A stretch of DNA of 64,000 nt, taken from positions 29,268,716 to 29,332,715 of the forward strand of contig OZ022258.1 in the NCBI GenBank assembly GCA_963978905.1, written 5' to 3'. The notes under the pieces were generated by a model. The model was not told where the DNA came from. It worked only from the letters and a program-made list of their open reading frames with translations, and made no database searches. The translations under genes were made by a program, and so were the position numbers. Source of the DNA: Trichostrongylus colubriformis (taxonomy: Eukaryota > Nematoda > Chromadorea > Rhabditida > Trichostrongylidae). Positions 45,055-55,539 of this stretch are shown piece by piece; positions within the stretch are counted from its first letter, which is position 1; each line of letters starts with the position of its first letter.

Positions 45055-46054
45055 ATCTATGAGTGTCGGTGCTCTAGGATCAACCCGCATTGGGGAGTGG
45101 ATTCAACGACATTCGCCTTCTGACGCTCCTTATCGAATCTCATCGACCGTTATCAATTGTGATCACCCACAATTGATGTGCCCGTCCCACCCCTTAATAC
45201 ATCTATGAGTGTCGGCGTTCTAGGACCAACCCGCATGGGGGAATGGATTTGACAACAGTCGCCTTCTGACGCTCCTTATCGAATCTCATCGACCGTTATC
45301 AATTGTGATCACCCACCATTGATGTGCCCGTCCCACCCCTTAATACATCTATGAGTGTCGGCGTTCTAGGACCAACCCGCATGGGGGAATGGATTTGACG
45401 ACATTCGCCTTCTGACGCTCCTTATCGAATATTAACAACCGTTATCAATTTGGATCACCCACCATTGATGTACCCGTCCCACCCCTTAATACATCTATGA
45501 GTGTCGGTGCTCTAGGATCAACCCGCATGGGGGAATGGATTTAACGACATTCGCCTTCTGACGCTCCTTATCGAATCTCATCAACCGTTATCAATTGTGA
45601 TCACCCACCATTGATGTGCCCGTCCCACCCCTTAATACATCTATGAGTGTCGGTGCTCTAGGATCAACCCGCATTGGGGAGTGGATTTAACGACATTCGC
45701 CTTCTGACGCTCCTTATCGAGTCTCATCGACCGTTATCAATTGTGATCACCCACCACTGATGTGCCCGTCCTACCCCTTAATACATCTATGAGTGTCGGC
45801 GCTCTAGGATCAACCCGAAAGTCGAAACGGACTTGGCGACGTCAGCTTTTAGAGGCTCCTTATCAGCCCTTATCAGCAGCTATCACTTTCGGTCCACCAC
45901 CGTTGAGATCCCCTTACCACACCCTATGTCATATCTAAGATCCAGGATCCCATCTTTGTTACGACGCGAGATATGAATTTCCGGTCAAACAGTCACACAC
46001 CCAAATACACAGACACACCAACAGACACACTTAGCCGATTATATAAAGTAGGAT
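45055..46054 (-). mobile_element. Helitron-like element with exact 146-bp array
   Basis: In minus orientation the start TCCTACTTTATATAATCGGC is at 46,054, followed by the TGTGTCTGT tract and AAGCTGGGATCC-like boundary sequence near 45,950. The body is five full tandem units; ATCTATGAGTGTCGG recurs at 45,055, 45,201, 45,347, 45,493, 45,639 and 45,785, exactly 146 bp each time. Units differ at a few bases. No coding sequence. Confidence 0.75.
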
Positions 46055-46905
46055 ATTTGCTTTCACGAAGTTGTGCAGAGCAGAGGTCCATTGGCATGAG
46101 CGTCGGTAAACGAACAAATGTGCAGAGGTACTCACTACCGTAACTCACCTTAAGCTTGTTACTTTTCCTCTTCAATGTGCTTTGACCACTTACGGCCCCA
46201 AACCGGTAAATGCCCCGAGAAATTAGCAAACTCAGTTGAGGATGTACATGAAAACAAAGTCTTTTGTTATTGTAATACATCCGTATACCGCAGATGAGCG
46301 CATCAAATCGTCAGTCGAACTGCAAGCGGACTGCTCGATCGCATGGTACAGCCTGCAGCGCAGCAGTCTTAATAGCCAAACTGCGGTTACACCGATTTTG
46401 GTAATTTTGGACAAAGGCTTTTTGCTGCAAACAGAGAGCGAGGTTGCTACACTATAAAAACCCTGTGCCAATGAAGGTCTATTCCGTGCGAGTTTAATTG
46501 TGGCATATCCTTTCATAAAATGCCAAAATCCTGACGAATGTCATAGCATCCTTGATCAACACTGCTATATGGGAAAAATCTCTGACTAATGAGAGGAAAT
46601 GTCAAAACGAAATCTCGCAGAATGATAAATTTCTGTACAGGAATGAGTCAAAACCAAGATGAGAACCATATACGGTTGAATTGCCTTTCTTCACGGTCAT
46701 TCTGGCCGCAGCATAAAAGCCTTGGGGAGGGCCGGGTTTTTCAGTCCAGATCCTGTTCAGTTTCCATTCAACAACACAATCGGAGATGCTGAGTCTCCTC
46801 ATTGTACTCCTCTTCTCATTAGTGCACGGTCAACATCCCCGTAGTGGCTCAAGCAGATCAGTATTCGAAGAAAGGAGACCATTTAATGATAAATTTGTTT
46901 TTCAG
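46055..46905. other. Intergenic segment, no confident gene
   Basis: Open frames at 46,232-46,516 and 46,602-46,802 (minus) share a weak GFY motif but have no splice context. Nothing else is supported. Confidence 0.4.
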
Positions 46906-47006
46906 TTAGTATCTTCGATGTGACAGAAAAGGTGCTTGGTTTGAGAGAGGCAGATTTCAAAAACGGTGGTGGCCTAAAAGCGGTGGTATTATCTAGATTG
47001 GACAGC
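46906..47006 (+). CDS. Candidate single exon, unrecognised
   Basis: Preceded by TTGTTTTTCAG and followed by GTAAGT, both consensus. The only open phase gives 33 residues beginning SIFDVTEKVLGLREADF. The start resembles the DVYDVTENLFGLKQ stretch encoded at 54,558-54,824. Flanking exons were not found. Confidence 0.4.
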
Positions 47007-47385
47007 GTAAGTAGCGTTGCATACTTCTGCTTAGTGAAAAACTTCAAGTGGTCCAAGAAAGCAATTTTTCCGTGATTAGTTCTGCATGAGCAGGAAATAT
47101 TAGACTTATCATTGTTATTAAAACCTTGTGTGCGCGATAAAGATTTCCTAAATTTTGAGTAAATGAGAGAACTGCTTCTTGCAGTGAGCTGAGCTCCACC
47201 TACCATTCAAACAGTCTTTAACCCACAGAACGTTGCCGACCTACTCACGTTAGTTGTTCCGTCGCCAGAACAGAAGAAGATGCCCCTTGCCGTAATCCTG
47301 TAAACTGCAGCGCAAACTTATGAAGCTGACCATGAATTATACCGTTGAATAAATAGAAAATAGGCTGTACCTCATTGGCTCTTAA

Positions 47386-47788
47386 AGACACCGTTAGAGG
47401 TAAATTTGGCAAATTGGGGGATTACGAAGGTAGAGGTGCTCAGCAATACAACAGTAGAGAAAGAACGACATAAAACGGCGAAAAAACCGAGAAATAGGAA
47501 CCCAAAAGTCCCCTCTCCATCCCTCGTCCTCTGCGTCTCTAGCCGGAGTGGACTGAAGACAGGCCAGAGTCTGAACCAGCCGGCCGCGATTGTTGTCCCA
47601 CCCTTCCACGGCGACTCCCCCGGGCGCATAACGGCATAACGGCATGCGGAGCTGCGGGGTCACCATAAGGCCCCAGGCCGCGTTTTTTATACGATTTTCA
47701 CCACAAGTGACCTATTCTGAAGTAGAAGGTTCGTTTTAGAGAACATGTGCTCCCAGATCTCAGTCTTCCCTTACCCCTGATGGTGCCT
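47386..47788. mobile_element. 403-bp TTAA-type MITE, copy 2
   Basis: Terminal inverted repeats AGACACCGTTAGAGGTAA and TTACCCCTGATGGTGCCT sit between TTAA (47,382-47,385) and TTAA (47,789-47,792). It is the inverted homologue of 27,527-27,929 and has the same length. The interior contains CGAGAAATAGGAACCC, so part of the CCCGAGAAATA repeat belongs to this family. Confidence 0.82.
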
Positions 47789-47792
47789 TTAA

Positions 47793-48125
47793 GGTTACCA
47801 AATTCAACGGTGTTCGAAACTCTCATAAGATACCAACCATGACTTGTGTAATAAGCAAGCCGGTGAAGGCTGTCACCTTATAAAAACAGCCATTCGACCC
47901 ATTTCGAAAAAAAAGAATACCAGTAAGAATTTTCGTTTGTCTTTCTTTCGTAGGTTTACGGGAGGTTCATGACATGTGTGCGTTCTCTTTTTATAAAATG
48001 GAACAATAAGCAACAGTGTAAGTAATAGATTCAATGTAAGTAATAGATTTCTGCTATTTTGCAGATTTATACAAGAAATAACGGGATCAGCAGTGAGATG
48101 TGGTCCCTCGTCCACTCACGTTCAC
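47793..48125. other. Intergenic segment, no gene seen
   Basis: A short AGTAATAGATT unit is duplicated at about 48,020-48,050. No protein-like frame. Confidence 0.4.
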
Positions 48126-48330
48126 ATAGCTCTCAAAGACACACCACGCAACGATCAGATTAATGGCTTACTTTCTTGGAACGACTAGGTCCTCAGATGA
48201 CTGCTCAAACTGCACCTTTGCTGTGGCTCCACGATGTTGTGCCTACTTGAACACTACCGGACTACGCCCATCCAACCGAATAACACCTAGCTCTAGACGA
48301 ACGAATTTCCGATGTGGAAGCTGCCTTCAT
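48126..48330. repeat. Dispersed repeat with GACACACCACGCAACGA
   Basis: The blocks AAAGACACACCACGC, GCTTACTTTCTTGG.ACGA and TAGACGAACGAATTTCC are shared with 51,850-52,060 on the other side of the Penelope-like element. It looks like two copies of a nematode interspersed repeat, both in plus orientation. Confidence 0.6.
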
Positions 48331-48473
48331 AATCAATATGGCTCTTTCAATGAATCATCTCTTCTTAGCAATGTCCATGTACGACTTTCGATGAATCTTG
48401 GCATGATCTTTTAATAATGGTTGTTTGGATGCTTGAGCCTTCAACCAAGATTGGTAATCACTTTATTTCGACT

Positions 48474-48501
48474 GACGTTTCGGCGTCGTCGCCTTCTTCA
48501 G
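48474..48501 (-). ncRNA. Hammerhead-ribozyme-like motif, 3' terminal copy
   Basis: The minus strand reads CTGAAGA, an A, the stem-loop GGCG-ACGA-CGCC, GAAA, then CGTC. Flanking GACT and AGTC pair as stem I. This matches the CUGANGA...GAAA...UH hammerhead core with a minimal stem III. Penelope-like elements are known to carry such motifs. One extra A between CUGANGA and stem II and the minimal stem III make activity uncertain. Confidence 0.55.
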
Positions 48502-48855
48502 AGTCTGGAAGAGTGAAGACTTCATGCAAACTATTCGTTCAAACGCCATTTCATTTCACAGAAAAATGGACAGTTCGTAGAAGGGAAAGATGTCCTAGAT
48601 AAATACTGACTAACCTTTGAGACCGTCGACCGTAGAGGTCCACCTGCCACCCCGTAGTGGTAGAAGAGGGGTTTAAATAGGTGAAGACCCTCAGACCACT
48701 TACTTGAGGAAACCCCTGAAGGAGTTTGCCCTAATTTAACCTTTCCAGAGGAAAAGAAACCAAGTGACCCTTGGCGCTGTATAACACCCCTTTATGATTG
48801 ATGTTCTAACCCCGACCCCGTTAGAGAGAAAACCACGGGGGATTGATCTAATAGA

Positions 48856-51037
48856 TCAAAACCCGCATAGGGCCGCGAAGGGTGCCAGCTCCTTAGTGAT
48901 TTCCACGCATTCCTTCTTTCTATCGATTTTAGGGTTCCTGGCCGTGATCCAGAAGGCCTCTAAGGTACGGCGCGCCGCAATATCGGGTTCACGTGATAGT
49001 ATTGCGACGGCCACCTGTATGCACGCTTTCTCGTGGCACCGTACCCTGTGTTCTCCTAATGGGGTGGCAATCCTCGACTTCAACATGCCGCGGTTTCACC
49101 GATGTACTCGTCCTTGCACTGAAGGCATGTGATTGAATATACCACACCTGATGTCATGCAGTCTCCTTGTTTGCTGAAAGGACAGATGACGCAAGAAGGG
49201 GTTAAACATGAGCGGTCGTATAGTCGGTTTCGTACCAGTAGACCTCGGAGATTTGGGGGTGGTACGTCCACCACTCTCACTATCTCCTGGAGCCCAGCCT
49301 TCCTAACACATGCACGTATTGCCGCACTCAGGTCATCTGATACGAATGGAACACAGAAGGAAATCTTTGTTCTCTCTTCGTCGCACCGATCCCGTGTGAC
49401 CATTCTACGTCTGCGTCCCATGGCGTATCCTGCTATTGGATAGCCGTTCTCTCTTGCAATACGAAGCGCCTGTCTAAAGAAGTCGGTCTTGTCTTCACCC
49501 GTTGATGAGACCATCGAAGCCGTACGTACCATATTCTTGACGATAGCTCTCTTAGTACTTGATGGGTGTGCAGAACTAAAATATTCTTACAAGCAGGTTT
49601 CCGATACCATTTCGTTCGATAAGCTCCTGCGGTGCACTGTACCTGAACGTTAAGGAAGGGCAGCCAGTTGTTTGTCGGTATTTCCCGTGTAAGTTGTATA
49701 TGCTCCGACTGCTGATTTAGCAGCTCAAAACATTTGTCCATTTCCATTTGTGTGGAACATATAAGGAAACAATCGTCTATGTACCGACAATACAAAATGG
49801 GTGTGCGGTCCAGGACAGGCTGTTCTATTTTTGACATAAATGCTACCGCAAGTACCGGAGCAAGCCTTTGCCCCATTGCTAGCCCTCTCACCTGCTTGTA
49901 GTACTCGCCTGACCATTTAAATATGTTGCACGATAAACAATCGTTTAAAAGCGTCATGGCCTGCGGTATGGATAGTCCATAGAAATTGATCGAATCCTGG
50001 TGTTCCGATAAGAGCTCGAAAACCGCTCGCATTGCGGCATCATTTGACACATTTGTGTATAGAGAGTTGACATCAAAGGATTCCATTACGCTTCCTTCTA
50101 CCAACCGAGTCTCCGAAGCCTTGAGAGAAACGTATTAGTATTCGGAAGGTGTGCGGGTAGATATTTTAATAGCTGCACCAGAATCAAGTTGAGAAACCAT
50201 GAGATCCTATCCGTGGGACCACCTACATTGCTGACTATTGGTCTGATTTTGAAACGGGTAGGATCTTCCGCACTCACGTCTCCTGCCGAGATCTTGTGTG
50301 TCTTGATCAGGACGTACAGAACGGGGCATACGGGAAGTTCACATTTCAGCCTCGTTATGATGCTTTTAGGGAGGCCTGCTACCCGCGCCAGCTCAGACCA
50401 CCGCCTGTTAAGATGGCGGTACTGTTTGGTGAACTCCTTTTCTGTAGTAGGAGAGTAGATCGTCCTATCCTGCAAATGTGACATTGTGATTGCTCTGTCC
50501 ATAGCCTGGGACAAAACTACAAACTCCCCGCCCTTGTCGCTGACGCTGATCTTTATAGCCCGCTTGACGAAAGCTCTCTCAGCTCTCTTAAACCCTTGTT
50601 TTGAGCAGAGGTAAGGTTTCGCCTTCTGCGTTTGGTGAGAGCCCGGCGCATTAGTGGAAGGAGCGAAACTTCGAATCCATCTCTTGATCTGGCTCCTGCG
50701 TGCCCAGGTACGTTGACGGAAAAGGAGGACTTGGGATACCTGTGTTATGTGGAACCACTAGCCCTTCAGGGCGCGAATCGATTTTCGCTTTGCCTCGCAA
50801 TCGATCGTGTAACGATTGCAGGTTGCCCACAATCTTCTGCGTTACTGCCTGACACACGGATCGACTGGGAGCAAAGCTGGGTCCCAAATCCAGGACAGAA
50901 AGCGCATCACAAGATAGTCCTATATTGCCGATAACAGTGACCCTTGGACGATACCTACTAACCTCACATTCACCAGTAGCGGGGGTGCAGTCAAAGGTGT
51001 CATTAGCACGTACAGGTGGCCGTCGCAATACTATCAC
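48856..51037 (-). pseudogene. Penelope-like polyprotein: reverse transcriptase plus GIY-YIG endonuclease
   Basis: The frame is broken by at least four shifts, near 50,700, 50,125, 49,570 and 49,090. The N-terminal part has VLDLGPSFAPSR. A following segment reads KISVSDKGGEFVVLSQ. Reverse transcriptase motif A is SFDVNSLYTNV, motif B GLAMGQRLAPVLA, motif C YCRYIDDCF with both catalytic Asp, and then NNWLPFLNVQV. A CxxC-type linker (CLTPSCVICPFSKQGDC) precedes CKDEYIGET of the nuclease; the C-terminal ARRTLEAFWI keeps the conserved Glu. Known products prime at chromosomal nicks or ends; this copy cannot make a full protein. Confidence 0.9.
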
Positions 51038-51537
51038 GTGAACCCGATATTGCGGCGCGCCGTACCTTAGAGGCCTTCTGGATCACGGCCAGAAACCCTA
51101 AAATCAATAAATCAATAGAAAGGAGGAATGCGTGGAAATCACTAAGGAGCTGGCACCCTTCGCGGCCCTATGCGGGTTTTGATCTATTGGATCAATCCCC
51201 CGTGGTTTTCTCTCCAACGGGGTCGGGTTAGAACATCAATCAATAAGGGGTGTTATACAGCGCCAAGGGTCACTTGGTTTCTTTTTGCCTCTGGAAAGGT
51301 TAAATTAGGGCAAACTCCCTCAGGGGTCTCCTCAAGTAAGTGGTCTGAGGGTCTTTACCTATTTAAACCCCTCTTCTACCAATACGGGGTGGCAGGTGGA
51401 CCTCTACGGTCGACGGTTTCAAAGGTTAGTCAGTATTTATCTAGGGCATCTTTCCCTTCTACGAACTGTCAATTTTTCTGTGAAATGAAATGGCGTTTGA
51501 ACGAATAGTTTTCATGAAGTCTTCACTCTTCCAGACT

Positions 51538-51565
51538 CTGAAGAAGGCGACGACGCCGAAACGTC
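51538..51565 (+). ncRNA. Hammerhead-ribozyme-like motif, 5' inverted copy
   Basis: Same core as at 48,474-48,501 but in the inverted terminal arm, so on the plus strand. The core bases, stem II and the GACT/AGTC stem I are unchanged between the two arms although the flanking sequence has diverged. Confidence 0.55.
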
Positions 51566-51849
51566 AGTCGGAATTAAGTGATTACCAATCTTGGTTGAAG
51601 GATGAAGGCATCCAAATAACCATCTCTTCTTAACTCAGGTTTCTTCTCCGTGTGAGCGCCACGTAGGAAATTTGTTCGTTTGAGGCCATGTATCATTCTG
51701 TTGGGTGGACATTTTTTGATTGTGTTCGGCAGACACAATACCATAAAGATGCGCCGTACAATCGCAACAAGGGTGCAGTCTGGGCCGTTATCCAAGACCA
51801 CATGCTTCAAAAAAAAAGTAAGGCACTATCCGATTATCGGGTGGCGTGC

Positions 51850-52060
51850 ATTAAAGGCACACCACGCGATAATAACATTAGTGTCTTGCTTTCTTTGGGC
51901 AAGTAGGTCCCTAGAAAAGAGCTCAGGCTCAGAGCACCCTTCTAGCGGCTTGACTGTGCATCCTCGCGGCGATAGGCGGGCTCTATCCGAGCCGAGCCGC
52001 GCCTTCAGAGCCGAATCACATTTGGCCTTAGACGAACAAATTTCCAACGTAGCTTTCACG
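51850..52060. repeat. Dispersed repeat, second flank of the Penelope-like element
   Basis: Shares AAAGGCACACCACGCGA, TGCTTTCTTTGGGCAAGTAG and TAGACGAACAAATTTCC with 48,126-48,330. It contains a GC-rich insert (GAGCCGAGCCGCGCCTTC) not seen on the left. Confidence 0.6.
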
Positions 52061-52441
52061 TGGAAAAGGAAAGTTGCGATAAGACAAGATAAGGCAGCGA
52101 TTTTAATAGTGAAAGAGCTTCAACAGGGGAGAACAGGTGATATCGTAGCATTTTACGCAATATCATCTAGCAAAAACTCATTTCTAATCTCCCATACTCG
52201 TACGAGACCGATGGCAGGGACTTTATTTTTGGTGTTTATGAGGAGTATCGATTTATTTTCCTTCACTGGTGGGTAACCAGGACCCTTACGTCCTGTAATA
52301 CGCGCGATAACTCTCACAATTTATCGCGAGGTGAATTAGGTGTAGATAGGTGAATTGTGGAATATAGTAGTGGGGTTGCTCTGCAGTGCAGCAATAGAGG
52401 GCGTGCCAAGAAAGTAATTTTCACTTCCATTTAACCCAACT

Positions 52442-52738
52442 TTGGATGAAATTCAGCAGATTCTAATGAGGTATTTTCATCCCCAATTTGAGGAGCGATC
52501 TCACTTTATCCCTGAACTCCGTAACAGCCTTCTGCACGAGCAGGAACGGGAGCTTGTCCTGAGTGAGCAACCTCAACTGAGCAAAATCCGAAATTTCGTC
52601 GCCCTCGTTTACAACTCTGCTAAGGTCCGTTCACTCTGGGTACCTGAGTGGACTCATATTGAGTGGCGTTCTTCGAAATTCCGTTTTTGTTCCCAGCGCC
52701 CTTCGTTTCCAAGAATCATAACTTGCTGTTACCACTGA
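52442..52738 (+). CDS. Unrecognised 98-codon ORF (pair C right copy)
   Basis: Identical to the minus-strand ORF at 16,304-16,600. The frame is open from about 52,418, where a TAA precedes it. It contains PQLSKIRNFVALVYNSAKV. With no differences to test, selection cannot be judged. Confidence 0.35.
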   Translation: MDEIQQILMRYFHPQFEERSHFIPELRNSLLHEQERELVLSEQPQLSKIRNFVALVYNSAKVRSLWVPEWTHIEWRSSKFRFCSQRPSFPRIITCCYH

Positions 52739-53729
52739 AACCCCTTCGGAGGCAGATTTGAGGCATGACAAATGACACTTCGGATCATAGCAGCGTTATC
52801 CGAGGAGCAAGGGCTCTACTTCCATGAACCGAAGAACCAATCCTTAAGAAGCTTCTCACGAAAGACCTACCACGGAACCTGGCTCCGCTGCTTTGAGCGG
52901 TCCTTGATATCGTAGGTGCTCTGAAGCCCGACTGCGCCGACTTAAGGCCTCATATTTTGATGAAGGTGAAAGTATTATAGTAGTCACAGCTTGCTCCTGT
53001 TTTTCAAGGAACATTTTGGGAATATTTTGCTCCAAAACTTTTATTCTTTCGTTTCCTTATGTTTTGTATTCTCGACGAATGTGAGTCATGAGCAGATTAC
53101 TTTTCATGGCACTCCCTGTAAAGCAGGAAGGAAATAGGATGGCGAAAAATCGCGAGGCCTGGAAGCAAACCCCATTTTCAATGCTTCTCTTTTGCGCCCC
53201 TCTACGTCACTAGCTCTTGGGGTAGATTACAGACGGCGAGGGGTAGAATAAGCCGTTGCGGTCGTCGTCCTGTCCTCACCGGCAACTCCCCCTGCGGAAG
53301 AACGGCAGCATAACTCGCAGTGCCCGTGATTGTGATAAAACCTCAAGCCGCGCTTTTTCAATGCGAATTTCGTCACACGTCAAGTCTTCTGAGCGTTTTT
53401 TTAGTAACATGTACCCCAGATCCGACATCTCTTCGTCCCTCCCGGCTCCCTTGAAATGATGACCTGAATACTGAATACTATATAGTGGAATTGTTTGAGC
53501 AGTATTAAGAAAAATGCGATCAAATAGCACCACAATGCTGTATGATACTAGAATGTATGGCCCATTGCGAAAAGAATCATGCATCAACGAATGGATTGTG
53601 AGATGATATCTAATCGCGCACCATGCTGGAAAACATGTTACAGTTAGGGGGGGGGCTCTTGAAACAGCAGGAGATGCGAATGGAGTGTGTTGACTTTGTT
53701 TTTCCGGACCTTTCTACTGTATGTTACAG

Positions 53730-54506
53730 AAAACTCGATATAATTACGAAACGCTCAGACGGAGAGACCCTGGAGCTTTCGTATTCATGTTAAAGGTAGG
53801 TAGAAGGGAGCTGTTCATTATAACAGGAATGTGTATTTTCACGTTAACGCTCACGATTTCAGCTGTACGGAAATGCGGATAGAACTTCAGAAGATCCTTG
53901 GCACGCCGAACAAGCACTCATCAAGTATGTCGCAGCGAGTTTCCTCAGCCGTCCGTTCTGTGATGTTATTTTCAGCGTCGTGAACTATTACAAGAGTATG
54001 ACGGTGGACCAGCTAAACATCCTTCATAGGCTGTTCCCAGTGGTAGAAACAATTTTTTCGCATTACAGGTCCACATAGTTTTTGCAGGAAATAAATCTTT
54101 CTTTTCTCTACTATTCAATAGAAACATGGCTTCCTTATTCCATGATATTTTCATTCCCCGAACAGGGACAAAACAGGCATTTGAAATTTTAGCCCGCAGC
54201 CATCTTTTGGTTTTCCCTATGCCCTTACTTAATTTATCCCTGCCTTTCAGCAAACTGTGAATTCCCTAGTCCTCCACTTTCAAGTCACCGTATGAGTGGC
54301 TTGTCGATCCGCTCCTCCCGCTCCTCCCCCTCTGGAACTCAAAGAATACACTTTCAAGATTCTTCATCGTTTTCCACCATATTATCTACAGAAAAGAAGA
54401 GAGGTGGGGAAGCTATAAGGTGCAGGGCGAGAAGTTTGTGAAGCTGAGTGATGCCGAGCTTTCATTGATGGATCACCGGCCATTACTAGAAATAGATGCT
54501 GACTAA
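53730..54506 (+). CDS. Unrecognised gene, 3' three exons (pair C right copy)
   Basis: Exons 53730..53795, 53863..54068 and 54392..54506 join in frame (phase 0, then phase 2) and end at TAA, giving 128 residues. Acceptors: GTTACAG, CGATTTCAG and ATCTACAG; donors: GTAGGT and GTCCAC. Segments include TRYNYETLRRRDPGAFVF, SEDPWHAEQALIKYVAASF, NYYKSMTVDQLNILHRLF and an acidic end. An optional 51-nt intron (GTATGT to TTTTCAG) lies inside exon 2 and would keep the frame. Upstream exons are cut off near 53,645 by the duplicated 659-bp block. No family is recognised; the minus-strand copy at 14,538-15,314 has identical exon lengths. Confidence 0.58.
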
Positions 54507-54557
54507 TGGCGATGTGATACGAAATACATAAAACCTACCGCAGTAGTGTGATTTGGA

Positions 54558-54824
54558 ATGGAAAAAGACGAAGATCAGATTAGAAACAATTATATCAGCA
54601 TGATTTTAACGCAGCTGTATAAAAGCTCCTGGAATGGGTCGGTTCGGCCATCCCTACAACATGCAATCAGAAATGCGAACCTCGCAACAAGTATCCGTTT
54701 AGTGTTTTTCGTTGACGTTTATGATGTGACAGAGAACCTATTCGGACTGAAGCAAAAAGTTCGCCCCATGGCTCACAGGACCCCAGTATGCTCTCGGAGG
54801 CCACGATGCCGCCCCGTAACATAA
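54558..54824 (+). CDS. Unrecognised ORF downstream of the three-exon gene end
   Basis: An 88-codon frame starting MEKDEDQIRNNYISMIL and containing NANLATSIRLVFFVDVYDV. It begins 51 nt after the stop of the preceding gene end. The last 20 codons are arginine-rich and likely non-coding. It may be an exon of a second gene; no donor is obvious. Confidence 0.33.
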   Translation: MEKDEDQIRNNYISMILTQLYKSSWNGSVRPSLQHAIRNANLATSIRLVFFVDVYDVTENLFGLKQKVRPMAHRTPVCSRRPRCRPVT

Positions 54825-55146
54825 CCGCATATGGTGCACCATCCGAGTAGCATCCCTCAGGGAAATTTCAAGGAGGGACAGCGGATAGAAATCACCTGCT
54901 ACGGCGCTTAGAAGATGGATTCAAAAATGCTTCTTCTTTTCAAATGTTAGGTTTGATCTTTCTAAGATACATTCGAACCATTTCAAACGTCCAGGAATGC
55001 ACAAGACCTCTGATTGTAATAGCGGAGTAAAGTAGGATTTGTATTATAGTAGAATAGTCTTGTGGTCTATCATGATCTAATATTTCCCACCCGGGCACAT
55101 GGTTTTTTCAGATGAGAAGGATGTGCTAGAGTCAGCGTATAAAACA

Positions 55147-55402
55147 CCAGTTGGCTGGCGCACACTACTGCGCGCAATTTAGCCATGTTTTGCAAAATGG
55201 GTTTGATCGGCCCGACCACAGTTGTGTATGGAATTGAGCGGAAATTTCCTTTCCTCTGCTTGCAGCTGAGCTATTGAACTGGAAAAAAGCAGAGAAGATG
55301 GCGTGATTGATCGGTATTGATTTACTTCAGTCGCTCTGCATCGAACCCATTTTGCACGTTATCGACATGAACCACTAGCAGTAGTGTGCGCCAGCCAACT
55401 GG
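55147..55402. mobile_element. CCAGTTGG-type MITE, copy 3
   Basis: Mirror of 13,643-13,898, same length (256 bp), both termini intact. Confidence 0.78.
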
Positions 55403-55539
55403 TTTAGGTCATCACTGGAACTTTGGGTAGTATGAAGTTGATAGTTTTGTATTCGATTGCATCGATTGGTACCAATTCCTTCACTTGCTGAGCATCTAAT
55501 TCCTACACATTGATGGCAGATCCATATCCCGCTTATCGA

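Larger units (their letters stand above)
48417..51626 (-). mobile_element. Penelope-like element with inverted termini
   Basis: A near-complete but decayed element of about 3.2 kb. From the right on the minus strand it has an N-terminal domain, reverse transcriptase, a cysteine-rich linker, a GIY-YIG nuclease, then a 3' region. The last 610 bp of the element (48,417-49,022) is repeated in inverted orientation at the 5' side (51,008-51,626), about 93-95% identical. Both terminal copies carry a hammerhead-like motif. Inverted or tandem terminal copies are a known habit of Penelope-like elements. There is no obvious flanking target duplication. Confidence 0.88.

Noticed and set aside
45055..45800. 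A CRISPR-like array
   Set aside because: Whole 146-bp units repeat with no unique spacers, and the genome is eukaryotic.
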